DNA of 64,000 bases from Flavobacterium petrolei (lineage in GTDB: Bacteria; Bacteroidota; Bacteroidia; Flavobacteriales; Flavobacteriaceae), in NCBI RefSeq assembly GCF_003314435.2, contig NZ_QNVY02000001.1, positions 1,417,895 through 1,481,894 on the forward strand, in the 5' to 3' direction. The translations under genes were made by a program, and so were the position numbers. The notes under the pieces were generated by a model, which did no database searches, was not told the DNA's origin, and was given only the letters and a program-made list of their open reading frames with translations. This document shows positions 43,332 to 52,689 of the stretch, piece after piece. How positions within the stretch are numbered: the first letter of the stretch is position 1; every line of letters begins with the position of its first letter.

Positions 43332-44864
43332 TTAATACGAATCCATATTGGCAATTATTTCATTCGCCTTTACTTTGATTTTATATAATTCTTCGGGATT
43401 TATTTTCTTTAATAAATTCAGCATCATTCCCATGCGTTGGTTTCCTTTGAAATATTCTTTTTTATCATCAAGGAAATTCCAGTATAAAGTATTGAAAGGA
43501 CAGGCGTTATCACCAAATTTTTCTTTCACTTTATAATGGCATTTGGCACAATTATTACTCATTTTATTGATGTAACTTCCGGAGGAAACATACGGTTTGG
43601 TGGCAATTATTCCACCATCGGCATATTGTGACATCCCGCGGGTGTTAGGCATTTCGACCCATTCAATGGCATCTATGTATACGCCAAGATACCAAGCGTC
43701 TACTTCATCTGGATGAATTTGCGTTAATAATGTAAAATTTCCAATTACCATCAGCCGCTGAATATGATGTGCGTAAGCTTCGTCTAAACTTTGATTAATT
43801 GCGTGGCTCATACAATTCATTTTGGTTTTACCCGTCCAGAAAAAGTCTGGTAATTTATTTGTATTTTCCAAGACATTCATTTGGGCATAATTGGGCATTT
43901 CTTTCCAATAAATTCCTCGGATGTATTCGCGCCAACCTAAAATTTGTCGTACGAATCCTTCGACTTGTGAGATAGTTATATCGGTTTCATTGGCATGATA
44001 AAAAGAAATAACAGTCTCGATTACTTCTTTTGGCGAAAGCATTTTACTATTCATGGCAAAAGACAAACGGGAGTGAAAAAGAAATTTTTCATCGGTGTGC
44101 ATCGCATCTTCATAATCACCAAAATGTTTCAACAGATTTTTACAGAAATAATCTAAAACCTCCAACGATTGTTCACGCGAAGTAGGCCAACTGAAATTAT
44201 CTGGATTGATGTTTCCAAAAGTCACAATTCCTGCTTCTACTATTTGTGCAGCAACTTCAGAAACATTCGCATGAAAATTCTTTTCTGAAGGAACCGGGAC
44301 TTCACCTTTATATTTTTTGCGATTATCAGCATCAAAATTCCATTGGTTACCTAACGGAGTGCTTCCATCCATTAAAACATGATGTTTTTTGCGCATGTTC
44401 CGATAAAAGTTTTCCATCAGCAACAACTTCTTTCCCTCAAAAAAATCAGAAAGTTCGGTACGCGTGGTATAGAAATGTTCGGAGTCAAAAGCTTCAGATT
44501 CGATTTTTAGATTGGAACAAATCGTTTTTAATTGTTGGTCCAGTCGGTATTCATCAGGTAATTGGTATTCGAACTTTTGAATTTTATATCTTTCAATACA
44601 AATGGCAATGATTTTTTCTAAGTCCTGTGGATTCTCAGCATCGGTAATTTGAAAATAGACTGCTTGATGTCCATTTTCTTTTATCGCTGTGTAAAAATTC
44701 CTCATCGACACGAAAAAGGCCACTACTTTTTGGATGTGATGTTTGACATAATTCGTTTCCTGACGCATTTCGGCCAAGACATACATTGTGTTGTCATCAC
44801 TTTCCTGAAGCCAAGAATGCTTTGAATTGAGCTGATCACCAAGGATTAAGCGCAGTTTTTTCAT
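43332..44864 (-). CDS. Cryptochrome/photolyase of the FeS-BCP type (deoxyribodipyrimidine photolyase-related)
   Basis: A 510-residue light-dependent DNA repair protein ((6-4) photolyase branch). The N-terminal antenna domain (KLRLILGDQLNSKHSWL) is followed by an FAD domain (VEGFVRQILGWREYIRGIYW) and the Fe-S cysteines: one in MNCMSHAIN and three in NNCAKCHYKVKEKFGDNACP. The four-cysteine set marks the FeS-BCP clade. It lies three bases after the flavin reductase gene and is clearly cotranscribed with it. Confidence 0.92.
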   Translation of the reverse strand: MKKLRLILGDQLNSKHSWLQESDDNTMYVLAEMRQETNYVKHHIQKVVAFFVSMRNFYTAIKENGHQAVYFQITDAENPQDLEKIIAICIERYKIQKFEYQLPDEYRLDQQLKTICSNLKIESEAFDSEHFYTTRTELSDFFEGKKLLLMENFYRNMRKKHHVLMDGSTPLGNQWNFDADNRKKYKGEVPVPSEKNFHANVSEVAAQIVEAGIVTFGNINPDNFSWPTSREQSLEVLDYFCKNLLKHFGDYEDAMHTDEKFLFHSRLSFAMNSKMLSPKEVIETVISFYHANETDITISQVEGFVRQILGWREYIRGIYWKEMPNYAQMNVLENTNKLPDFFWTGKTKMNCMSHAINQSLDEAYAHHIQRLMVIGNFTLLTQIHPDEVDAWYLGVYIDAIEWVEMPNTRGMSQYADGGIIATKPYVSSGSYINKMSNNCAKCHYKVKEKFGDNACPFNTLYWNFLDDKKEYFKGNQRMGMMLNLLKKINPEELYKIKVKANEIIANMDSY

Positions 44865-44867
44865 TTG

Positions 44868-45509
44868 TTATTTTTTAAAAAAGGAAGTGGTTGGAATTTC
44901 CTTTCGAGCATATTGAAAACGATCCACTAATTTGGGTAAACAATACCCATCAAGACCATTTAATGCCACAACATTGCCTCGGTCAATTTGTAACCAGCCA
45001 TCTTTATGTTCTAATTCTTCCTCAAAAAATAAATTTTCGATTGACGCAATTACATGAATCGTATCATTTTCTTTGATGTAATATTCATTTACGTATTTGC
45101 AATACAACTGCACTGGACTTCCTTTTACAAATGGAATTTCAATGTCATTTTTATACTCTTCTTCCAGATTGGTTTTATCAAATTCGGAAATTCCCAGTTC
45201 GTAATTTGCAGACGTATGGTGCGCATCTTCAATCATGTCAACGGTAATGTGATTTACTGTAAAATATCCAGTGTCTTTGATGTTTTTGTACGTGTCTCTT
45301 GGAACAGTTGTAGGACGCATTATGAATCCAATCATAGCAGGATTGCTTCCCAAATGCGTTACGCTACTAAAAATGGCAACATTAGACTTTCCGTCGAGGG
45401 ATTTTGTAGCAAGCAAATTAGCTGATTTATAACCAGTGCAGGAATTGATTAAATTTAATCTTTCGATTTTTTCCATTTGAGAAATATCGTCTCTTGAAAT
45501 GTGTTTCAT
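44868..45509 (-). CDS. Flavin reductase family protein (FMN-binding split barrel)
   Basis: A 213-residue FMN-binding protein with KSANLLATKSLDGKSNVAIFSSVTHLGSNPAMIGFI and the TGYFTVNHI strand typical of flavin reductase-like domains. It is the first gene of an operon with the photolyase and may have a redox or flavin-supply role for it (contextual). Expression starts from a promoter next to a long inverted repeat. Confidence 0.85.
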   Translation of the reverse strand: MKHISRDDISQMEKIERLNLINSCTGYKSANLLATKSLDGKSNVAIFSSVTHLGSNPAMIGFIMRPTTVPRDTYKNIKDTGYFTVNHITVDMIEDAHHTSANYELGISEFDKTNLEEEYKNDIEIPFVKGSPVQLYCKYVNEYYIKENDTIHVIASIENLFFEEELEHKDGWLQIDRGNVVALNGLDGYCLPKLVDRFQYARKEIPTTSFFKK

Positions 45510-45527
45510 ATTTAGTCATATTTGAAA

Positions 45528-45572
45528 CAAATATACTTTTGTTTAATTAAATATAAAATTAATTAAACAAAA
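45528..45572 (-). promoter_or_regulatory. Promoter and long inverted-repeat operator of the flavin reductase/photolyase operon
   Basis: On the reverse strand the exact -7 box TATATTTG lies at 45528-45535. Directly upstream a perfect inverted repeat with 14-base arms (TTTTGTTTAATTAA at 45537-45550, complement at 45559-45572) and an 8-base spacer covers the -33 region. A dimeric regulator is implied. A light-responsive MerR-type factor is a guess from the operon content. Confidence 0.6.
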
Positions 45573-45658
45573 TATTTTAAATTCAGTAATGATTTATTCT
45601 ATTTAGTTTGAAATAAACACATTGGAACAAATAGTTTTTAAATAACTTACAAATCCTA

Positions 45659-45666
45659 TATATTTG
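45659..45666 (+). promoter_or_regulatory. Promoter box of the penicillin acylase family gene
   Basis: Exact TATATTTG -7 box 20 bases before the start codon; the -33 element is not clear. Confidence 0.55.
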
Positions 45667-45682
45667 TTTTTCAATTTATCCA

Positions 45683-48076
45683 ATGATGAAAATACTTAGA
45701 AAATTCCTTCTCGTTTTACTTTCGTTAGTAATTGTTTTAGCGGTAGCAATGCTTGTTTATGGTTATTACTTAAAACCAAAATACGAAGGCAAGTTACGCT
45801 TGAAAAACATTCAAAAAGAAACCACCGTTTATTTCGATGAATTTGGTGTTCCTCATATTTATGCGACAACTTCTCAAGATGCCATGGTGGCCTTGGGTTA
45901 TGTCCATGCACAAGATAGATTGTGGCAAATGGAATTGATGCGACGTATAGCTCCTGGAAGATTATCGGAAATTTTTGGTTCAGTGGCATTGAAAAACGAT
46001 AAGTTCTTTGCTGGATTGGGAATCGAAGAAGCTTCCGCTAAAGCGATTGCAAGTTTGGATAAAAACAGTCCAAGTTATCAATTGACGATGGCTTATTTAG
46101 AAGGCATTAATCAATACATGGATGAAGGGACTACACCAATAGAGTTCAGTTTAGTAGGCGTCAAAAAAGAGAAGTTTACCATTAAAGATGTTTATAATAT
46201 TTTTGGATACATGTCTTTTAGTTTTGCAATGGCTCAAAAATCAGATCCGTTATTGACCGATGTTCGAAACAAATATGGAATGGAATATTTGAAGGATTTT
46301 GGAATTGATGGTTCCTTCAATACTACAAAAATTAAAAATGCGAAAGACAGACCACAAGAATACGCGGCTATTTCAAAATCAGTTGCGTCGCTTTTGGAGA
46401 AGTCACCAGTATCGCCTTTTATAGGAAGCAACAGTTGGGTTATTGCTCCAAAGAAAACTAAAAACGGAAAAGTTATTTTTGCTAACGATCCTCATATTGG
46501 ATTTTCACAACCGGGAACTTGGTACGAAGCGCATATTGTTACTCCGGATTTCGAATTATACGGCTGTTATTTAGCAGGAACTCCGTATCCTTTATTGGGA
46601 CACAACAGGGAATATGCTTATGGTTTGACCATGTTTGAAAATGATGATATTGATTTGTACCAAGAGCAGAATAATCCGGCTAATGCCAATGAATATAGGA
46701 CGCCAAATGGTTTCACTACGTATGAAATTCAGGAGAAAACAATCAAAGTAAAAGATTCATCTAACGTGGTTTTGAAAGTGAAAACTACTCGACATGGACC
46801 TATAATGAACGATTTGATAGATGGTTTACAGCAAGACAAACCTGTTTCTATGTCTTGGATTTATACACAACAACCTATTCAAATTCTTGATGCGGTGTAT
46901 GCACTTTCTCATGCTAAAAGCAAAGGAGATTTTCAGAAAGGAGTTTCACTAATTGCAGCACCAGGATTGAATGTGATGTATGGCGATGCTAAAGGAAATG
47001 TCGCTTGGTGGGCAACGGGAAAATTATACAAGCATAAAGAAGGAGTGAATCCGAATTTTATTCTCGATGGAGCGAGCGGTGAGGATGATATTAAAGAGTT
47101 TTTGGATTTCTCCAAAAATCCTTCGGCGGTGAACCCTAGATGGAATTATGTGTATTCCGCTAATAATCAACCAGAAGCAATTGACGGATTTTTGTATCCG
47201 GGGTATTATCTTCCAGAGGATCGAGCCAAAAGAATTACGCAATTATTGAGTCCAAAATCAGATTGGGATATGGTTTCGGTTGGGAAGATGATTTTTGATA
47301 ATACTTCTTCTGTGGCTCCAAAAGTTGTGAAAGATTTAATCTCAAATGTAGATCAGGAATCCCTTACTGAAAACGAAAAACAAGCTCTTAGTGTTTTAAA
47401 AAATTGGAAAGGAACTAATAATCTGAGTGATGTGGCTCCTACAATCTATAATAAATGGATTTTTAATTACTTAAAAAATACTTTTGAAGATGAACTTGGT
47501 GCTGAAAATTTCAAGATGTTTTTAGGAACGCACATCATGAAGCAAATTATTGCAAGACAAATCACGAATAAAAAATCACTTTGGTGGGATAATGTTAACA
47601 CCAAAAAGGAAAAAGAAACAAGAAGCCAGATAGTCTCAAAATCATTCAAAGAATCGATTGTAGCTTTAGAAAAACAACTGGGAAGTACAGTTTCGGATTG
47701 GACTTGGAATAAAGTACACACTTTAGAACATCAGCATCCGTTGGGGAAAGTAGCGGCTTTAAGAAGTGTCTTTAATGTAGGGCCTTTTGAAGTTTCAGGT
47801 TCTACAGAAGTAATTAATAATCTCTTTTTTGATTTTACGGATGATGGGAATTACATCGTAAAAGGAGGTCCGTCCACAAGAAGAATTATTGATTTTTCGG
47901 ATATAGAAAACAGCTGGAGTATATTGCCTACGGGACAATCAGGAAATCCATTGAGTGAACATTATAGCGATCAGGCAGAGTTATACAATGCCGGTAAATT
48001 TAGGCGAATGATGCTGAATAAAGACGAGATTGTTAGAACTTCAACAAAATTGGTTTTTATTCCCCGTAAAAAATGA
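45683..48076 (+). CDS. Penicillin acylase family protein (Ntn hydrolase)
   Basis: A 797-residue N-terminal-nucleophile hydrolase with an N-terminal membrane or signal segment (LLVLLSLVIVLAVAMLVYGYYL). The self-cleavage and catalytic Ser is in FIGSNSWVIAP (near residue 250), followed by NDPHIGFSQPGTWYEAHI and HNREYAYGLTMFENDD. The alpha part carries ALGYVHAQDRLWQMELMRR. Members cleave penicillins, acyl-homoserine lactones or other amides; the substrate is not predictable. Start could be Met1 or Met2. Confidence 0.93.
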   Translation: MMKILRKFLLVLLSLVIVLAVAMLVYGYYLKPKYEGKLRLKNIQKETTVYFDEFGVPHIYATTSQDAMVALGYVHAQDRLWQMELMRRIAPGRLSEIFGSVALKNDKFFAGLGIEEASAKAIASLDKNSPSYQLTMAYLEGINQYMDEGTTPIEFSLVGVKKEKFTIKDVYNIFGYMSFSFAMAQKSDPLLTDVRNKYGMEYLKDFGIDGSFNTTKIKNAKDRPQEYAAISKSVASLLEKSPVSPFIGSNSWVIAPKKTKNGKVIFANDPHIGFSQPGTWYEAHIVTPDFELYGCYLAGTPYPLLGHNREYAYGLTMFENDDIDLYQEQNNPANANEYRTPNGFTTYEIQEKTIKVKDSSNVVLKVKTTRHGPIMNDLIDGLQQDKPVSMSWIYTQQPIQILDAVYALSHAKSKGDFQKGVSLIAAPGLNVMYGDAKGNVAWWATGKLYKHKEGVNPNFILDGASGEDDIKEFLDFSKNPSAVNPRWNYVYSANNQPEAIDGFLYPGYYLPEDRAKRITQLLSPKSDWDMVSVGKMIFDNTSSVAPKVVKDLISNVDQESLTENEKQALSVLKNWKGTNNLSDVAPTIYNKWIFNYLKNTFEDELGAENFKMFLGTHIMKQIIARQITNKKSLWWDNVNTKKEKETRSQIVSKSFKESIVALEKQLGSTVSDWTWNKVHTLEHQHPLGKVAALRSVFNVGPFEVSGSTEVINNLFFDFTDDGNYIVKGGPSTRRIIDFSDIENSWSILPTGQSGNPLSEHYSDQAELYNAGKFRRMMLNKDEIVRTSTKLVFIPRKK

Positions 48077-48108
48077 TTCTTTTTAAAGAGCATAAAATAA
48101 TAAATCAG

Positions 48109-48116
48109 TAATTTTG
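48109..48116 (+). promoter_or_regulatory. kmo promoter box
   Basis: Exact TAATTTTG -7 box about 22 bases before the start codon. Confidence 0.55.
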
Positions 48117-48138
48117 CTTAACTTTTTATAAAAAAATA

Positions 48139-49476
48139 ATGCAAACTCCCATAAAAATAGCGGTTGTAGGTTCAGGATTAGTTGGATCTTTATTGGCTAT
48201 TTATCTTCGTAAAGCGGGTCATACGGTTCATGTTTACGATAGAAGTCCTGATATTCGAAAAATTCAATTTTCTGGTCGTTCCATTAATTTAGCGATGTCT
48301 AATCGCGGATGGAAATCTTTGGATGGAGTAGGAATAGGAAAAGAGGTTCGTAAAATTGCGATTCCTATGGAAAAACGCGCTATTCACTTGGTTGATAAAC
48401 TCAATTTTCAAAATTACGGTCAAGAAGGAGAGTCGATTTATTCCATTTCGAGAGGACTTTTGAATAGGAAAATGATTGATTTGGCGGAAGCCGCAGGAGC
48501 AGAATTCTTTTTTGAACAAAAAATTTGGGATGTTTCACTTGATGATGCAACCCTTCATATTGGTGAAACAGAACGTGGCGCTTGGGAAGATAAAAAATAC
48601 GATATGGTTTTTGGTGCTGATGGTGCTTTTTCGAGAATCCGTCACCGCATGCAACGCCAAAGTATGTTTGACTACTCGCAAGAATTTTTGCCTATTGGTT
48701 ACAAGGAATTAAATATCCCTGCAAATGCTGACGGAACACATAAATTAGATAAAAACTCCTTTCATATTTGGCCTCGTGGTGAGTATATGTTGATTGCGTT
48801 GCCCAATTTAGATGGAAGTTTTACCTGTACTTTGTTTATGCCGTTTGAAGGAGAAAATTCTTTTGCATCATTAAATGACATAAAATTAGTGGAGGCTTTT
48901 TTCGAAAAAAACTTACCGGATACTATTGATGTAATTCCAAAACTTGCGGAAGATTTCTTTAAGAATCCAACAAGTACATTAGTAACAATGAAATGTTATC
49001 CGTGGACTTATAAAGATAAAATCGCACTTATTGGCGATGCCAGCCACGCAATTGTACCTTTTTATGGTCAGGGAATGAATGCGGGTTTTGAAGATATTTC
49101 AGTGCTATATGAAATGATGGAGAAATATGGTGACGATTGGAAGTCGATATTCTCGGAATACCAAAAGTCCCGAAAACCAAATGCAGATGCGATTGCGGAA
49201 CTTTCGTATCGTAATTTTTTAGAAATGAGTTCCAAGACAGCTGATGAAAATTTTCTTTTACAAAAGAAAATAGAAAAGTCATTCTCAGACAAGCATCCTG
49301 AAAAATGGATTCCTTTATACAGTAGAGTTACTTTTAGTGATCGTCCGTATGCAGAAGCTTTAGCGATTGGAGATTATCAAAATGCAATCATGGAAGAAGT
49401 TTTGAAAATGGAAAACATTACTGAAATATGGGATTCAGAAGCTGTTGAAAATAAAATCCTAGAGCTTTTGGGATAA
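48139..49476 (+). CDS. kmo: Kynurenine 3-monooxygenase
   Basis: A FAD monooxygenase hydroxylating kynurenine. The 445 residues have an N-terminal VVGSGLVGSLLAIYLRKAG, the KMO-specific SGRSINLAMSNRGWKSL, and GDASHAIVPFYGQGMNAGFED. It pairs functionally with kynU at 41446. Missing from this window are tryptophan dioxygenase and 3-hydroxyanthranilate dioxygenase. Confidence 0.95.
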   Translation: MQTPIKIAVVGSGLVGSLLAIYLRKAGHTVHVYDRSPDIRKIQFSGRSINLAMSNRGWKSLDGVGIGKEVRKIAIPMEKRAIHLVDKLNFQNYGQEGESIYSISRGLLNRKMIDLAEAAGAEFFFEQKIWDVSLDDATLHIGETERGAWEDKKYDMVFGADGAFSRIRHRMQRQSMFDYSQEFLPIGYKELNIPANADGTHKLDKNSFHIWPRGEYMLIALPNLDGSFTCTLFMPFEGENSFASLNDIKLVEAFFEKNLPDTIDVIPKLAEDFFKNPTSTLVTMKCYPWTYKDKIALIGDASHAIVPFYGQGMNAGFEDISVLYEMMEKYGDDWKSIFSEYQKSRKPNADAIAELSYRNFLEMSSKTADENFLLQKKIEKSFSDKHPEKWIPLYSRVTFSDRPYAEALAIGDYQNAIMEEVLKMENITEIWDSEAVENKILELLG

Positions 49477-49530
49477 ATATTCAGAAGTTACTAGTTTTAT
49501 ATATCAATAACGTTTTCCGTGTATTGTTGC

Positions 49531-49893
49531 TTATTCCTCGCGATGTACTTTAGTAAAATCGAAAGCTGGTTTGCAAATCGCAATATATTCACAAGGTTCG
49601 TCAAAAGGATTGGAATATTGCACGCGTGTATTCTTCTCGATTTGTATGGATTGCCCCGTTTCCAGAACGATAATTTCATCGTCAATTATAAATTGCTTTT
49701 TACCTTTAATAATATAGGTGTATTCATCAAATTCAGGAGTTTGAAATGGTTCACTCCATTTAGAAGGAGCTACCATATGCGCTATGGAAATTTCTGCATT
49801 ATTCGTAGATGCCTTTCCGTGATGTTCTTCTATTAGTTTCCCATCGGTAGTGGGAACAACGAAAGGAGTATTTTGAACATAATATTTTTTCAT
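49531..49893 (-). CDS. Cupin-domain protein
   Basis: A 120-residue single cupin with the beta-barrel motifs EISIAHMVAPSKWSEPFQTPEFDEYTYIIKG-type and GQSIQIEKNTRVQYSNPF. It is far shorter than 3-hydroxyanthranilate dioxygenase, so despite lying beside kmo it should not be called that enzyme. It lies 8 bases downstream of the HerA-like gene on the same strand, so cotranscription is possible. Ligand unknown. Confidence 0.82.
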   Translation of the reverse strand: MKKYYVQNTPFVVPTTDGKLIEEHHGKASTNNAEISIAHMVAPSKWSEPFQTPEFDEYTYIIKGKKQFIIDDEIIVLETGQSIQIEKNTRVQYSNPFDEPCEYIAICKPAFDFTKVHREE

Positions 49894-49901
49894 TAGAGGT
49901 G

Positions 49902-51422
49902 TTATTTTTTAAACATTTTCGTTAATACACCAAAAGCACCTCTTATAAACGTGGCGCTTGTCAGTACTTTGAGAACTGATTTCCCCACTACGCTAGCAGT
50001 ACTTGGTCCTTGGTTTTGTTGCTTTTGAGATTCCTGTTTTTGCTCTTGTTCGTTTATTTCCTCTTCGACAACGGCGATTTTTTTATTTAACATCTCATAG
50101 GCGCTTTCGCGATCAATCAATTCACTGTATTTTTTTACCAGTTTTGATTTATTGTTGATTTCCTGAATTTCGCTTTCAGTCAATATATCCATTCGGCTCA
50201 TTGGGGCACGCATCATTGTTGCTGCAAGTGGCGTAGGAATTCCTTTTTCGTTTAATGCAGTAACGAGAGCTTCTCCAATTCCAAGGCTGGTCAGGATTTC
50301 ATCGGTTTTGTAATAATCAGATGTAGGGTAATTGTCAGCAGTTTGCTTAATGGCTTTTCGGTCATTGGCTGTAAAAGCGCGCAAAGCATGTTGGATTTTT
50401 AAACCTAATTGGGCCAATACGCCACTTGGGATGTCCATCGGGTTTTGTGTGATAAAGTAAATACCAATCCCTTTAGAGCGAATTAACTTTACGATAGTTT
50501 CTATTTGTTCTAATAAAGTTTTGCTGGCTTCGTTGAATATTAAATGCGCTTCGTCAATAAAAATGACTAATTCTGGTTGATCGGAATCTCCTTTTTCAGG
50601 CATTTGCTGGTAGATTTCAGCCAATAAACTCAACATAAAAGTCGAGAATAACTTAGGTTTGTCTTGAATGTCAGTCAGTCGAAGAATGTTGATATAGCCT
50701 TTTCCATTTTCATCGATGCGCATTAAATCCTCAACGTCAAAGGACATTTCTCCAAAAAATAAATCAGCTCCTTGTTGTTCGAGTTCAATTATTTTTCTGA
50801 GAATAGTTCCAGTAGTAGAAGTGGAAATTTTTCCATAATGTTCTTCAATTTCGTCTTTCCCTTCTTCAGTAATATAATTGATTACTTTTTTGATATCCTT
50901 TAAATCCAATAAAGGCATTTTATTGTCGTCACAATATTTAAAAATAACAGAAATTACTCCGGATTGAGTATCGTTTAAATTTAGGATTCTGGAGAATAAT
51001 ACAGGTCCAAACTCTGATATTGTTGCACGGAGGCGGACTCCGATTTGCTCGGACAAAGTCAAAATTTCAACTGGAAAACTAGCTGTTGAATAAGGAATGT
51101 TGATTTTAGCATGGCGTTCCGTTATAAATGGCTTTTCTTCGCCTTCTTTTGCGATGCCGCTAAAATCACCTTTTATATCCATCATTAAGACTGGAATTCC
51201 AAAACTTGACAATTGTTCAGAAAGGACCTGAATGGTTTTCGTTTTTCCAGTTCCGGTTGCTCCAGCGATCAAACCATGACGGTTTAATGTTTTTAAAGGT
51301 ACTTTTATGAAGGTATCTGACAAAGCCTCTCCGTCTAATATTGCACCACCCAGAATAATACTTTCTCCCTTGGAGCTGTATCCTTCAGAAATATGTTTGG
51401 TAAAATCTTCTTTTTTGCTCAT
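49902..51422 (-). CDS. HerA-like ATPase (DUF853 family)
   Basis: A 506-residue P-loop ATPase with AGATGTGKTKTIQVL (about 53-67), Walker B ELVIFIDEAHLIFNEA, and FITQNPMDIPSGVLAQLG, typical of the YjgR/DUF853 branch of HerA/FtsK-like ATPases. The C-terminus is Gln/Glu-rich (EEINEQEQKQESQKQQNQ) and ends in a hydrophobic stretch. Function in the family is not established. Confidence 0.9.
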   Translation of the reverse strand: MSKKEDFTKHISEGYSSKGESIILGGAILDGEALSDTFIKVPLKTLNRHGLIAGATGTGKTKTIQVLSEQLSSFGIPVLMMDIKGDFSGIAKEGEEKPFITERHAKINIPYSTASFPVEILTLSEQIGVRLRATISEFGPVLFSRILNLNDTQSGVISVIFKYCDDNKMPLLDLKDIKKVINYITEEGKDEIEEHYGKISTSTTGTILRKIIELEQQGADLFFGEMSFDVEDLMRIDENGKGYINILRLTDIQDKPKLFSTFMLSLLAEIYQQMPEKGDSDQPELVIFIDEAHLIFNEASKTLLEQIETIVKLIRSKGIGIYFITQNPMDIPSGVLAQLGLKIQHALRAFTANDRKAIKQTADNYPTSDYYKTDEILTSLGIGEALVTALNEKGIPTPLAATMMRAPMSRMDILTESEIQEINNKSKLVKKYSELIDRESAYEMLNKKIAVVEEEINEQEQKQESQKQQNQGPSTASVVGKSVLKVLTSATFIRGAFGVLTKMFKK

Positions 51423-51734
51423 GATAAGTTTATATTTAAATCACTTGCAAGATATTATATTTTTCTAAAACCAACAATTTTAGTGCATACTGCAGTTTTC
51501 CTGCTTTTTTATTGTTAATGTCACAAAATAATAGTTTTCTTGCTAAACAGCTTGTTTTTGAAATATTGTGTTAAATATTCTTAAAAAAATATGGTATTTT
51601 ATATAAGAAGGCCTATTTGTTTGCGTTTATTGACATAAATGGAAACTAAAAAATGGTAAATATGTTTTTGAAATAAATTTAATTATAATAAAATAAAAAA
51701 AAGTTTTTTTATTTGAACTAAAAATATAAATTTG
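51423..51734 (+). promoter_or_regulatory. Intergenic region with exbB promoter
   Basis: A very AT-rich spacer of about 370 bases between divergent genes. The only signal seen is an exact -7 box TAAATTTG at 51727-51734, about 60 bases before the exbB start. No gene, terminator or repeat was found in the rest. Confidence 0.6.
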
Positions 51735-51794
51735 CTCCACTACAAGTTTAATATAACTAAGATAATTTATTTAAAACTATTAAAATTAAAAAAA

Positions 51795-52613
51795 ATGGCA
51801 AACGTTAAAAAAGAAAAAGCGGCAAACGGAGGAGGAATGATTTCAGGAATCATTATTGTAGCATGTATTTTTGTTGGATGGTTAATTTGGAATTTCATAA
51901 TGGGTAATGGCGCTAATTTTGAAGGCGGAGTAAACACAGGTCACCCACTACCAGGAAATATGTTGGCAATGGTTTACAAGGGAGGTCCAATTGTACCGGT
52001 GTTATTAGGATTATTATTAATGGTTGTTGTGTTTTCATTTGAGCGTTATGCTGTAATTTCAAAAGCAGCAGGTAAAGGAAATCTTGATCAATTCATGACA
52101 AGCGTACAAAATGATATTAAAAGTGGTAATATTGAGGGAGCAATTGCTTCATGTGACAAACAAAAAGGTTCTGTTGCAAACCCAATAAAATCAGCTTTAT
52201 TGAAATATCAAGAAGTTAAGAGAGAAGGTTTTGATAGCGAAGCTGCTGCAGAAACTATTCACAAAGAAATTGAAGAGGTGACTTCACTAGAAATGCCAAT
52301 GTTAGAGAAACACATGACTATTCTTTCTACAATGGTATCTTTAGGTACTCTTGCAGGTTTGTTAGGAACTGTAACGGGTATGATTAAGGCATTTAGTGCT
52401 TTGTCTGCTGCTGGTACTCCAGATCAAGCTGCTCTTGCAAATGGTATTTCTGAGGCTTTGATTAATACAGCTACAGGTATCTCGACTTCTGCTTTAGCAA
52501 TTATCGCTTACAACTTCTTTACTTCTAAAATTGATACATTGACTTACTCTATTGATGAGGCAGGTAATACAATTGTAAATACTTACAGACACTACAGAAG
52601 TACACAAAAATAA
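51795..52613 (+). CDS. exbB: ExbB/TolQ/MotA-family proton channel protein
   Basis: A 272-residue inner-membrane protein that, with ExbD, uses proton flow to power TonB. Three membrane segments are visible (ISGIIIVACIFVGWLIWNF; VPVLLGLLLMVVVFSF; then GTLAGLLGTVTGMIKAF and SALAIIAYNFF near the C-terminus). The GLLGTVTGMIKAF motif is diagnostic. The start is ATG 51795; the upstream open frame overlaps the promoter. It is the first gene of an operon continuing to at least 57.5 kb. Confidence 0.94.
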   Translation: MANVKKEKAANGGGMISGIIIVACIFVGWLIWNFIMGNGANFEGGVNTGHPLPGNMLAMVYKGGPIVPVLLGLLLMVVVFSFERYAVISKAAGKGNLDQFMTSVQNDIKSGNIEGAIASCDKQKGSVANPIKSALLKYQEVKREGFDSEAAAETIHKEIEEVTSLEMPMLEKHMTILSTMVSLGTLAGLLGTVTGMIKAFSALSAAGTPDQAALANGISEALINTATGISTSALAIIAYNFFTSKIDTLTYSIDEAGNTIVNTYRHYRSTQK

Positions 52614-52689
52614 TTAATAATTTAATTTACAAGAAAGTAGTTTCTGAGAAACGGATTCTATTTTCTTGTAAGTATTAAAAAATATATTA

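Noticed and set aside
49531..49893. Calling the cupin 3-hydroxyanthranilate 3,4-dioxygenase because it lies next to kmo
   Set aside because: At 120 residues it is much shorter than that enzyme and lacks its C-terminal region; proximity alone is not enough.
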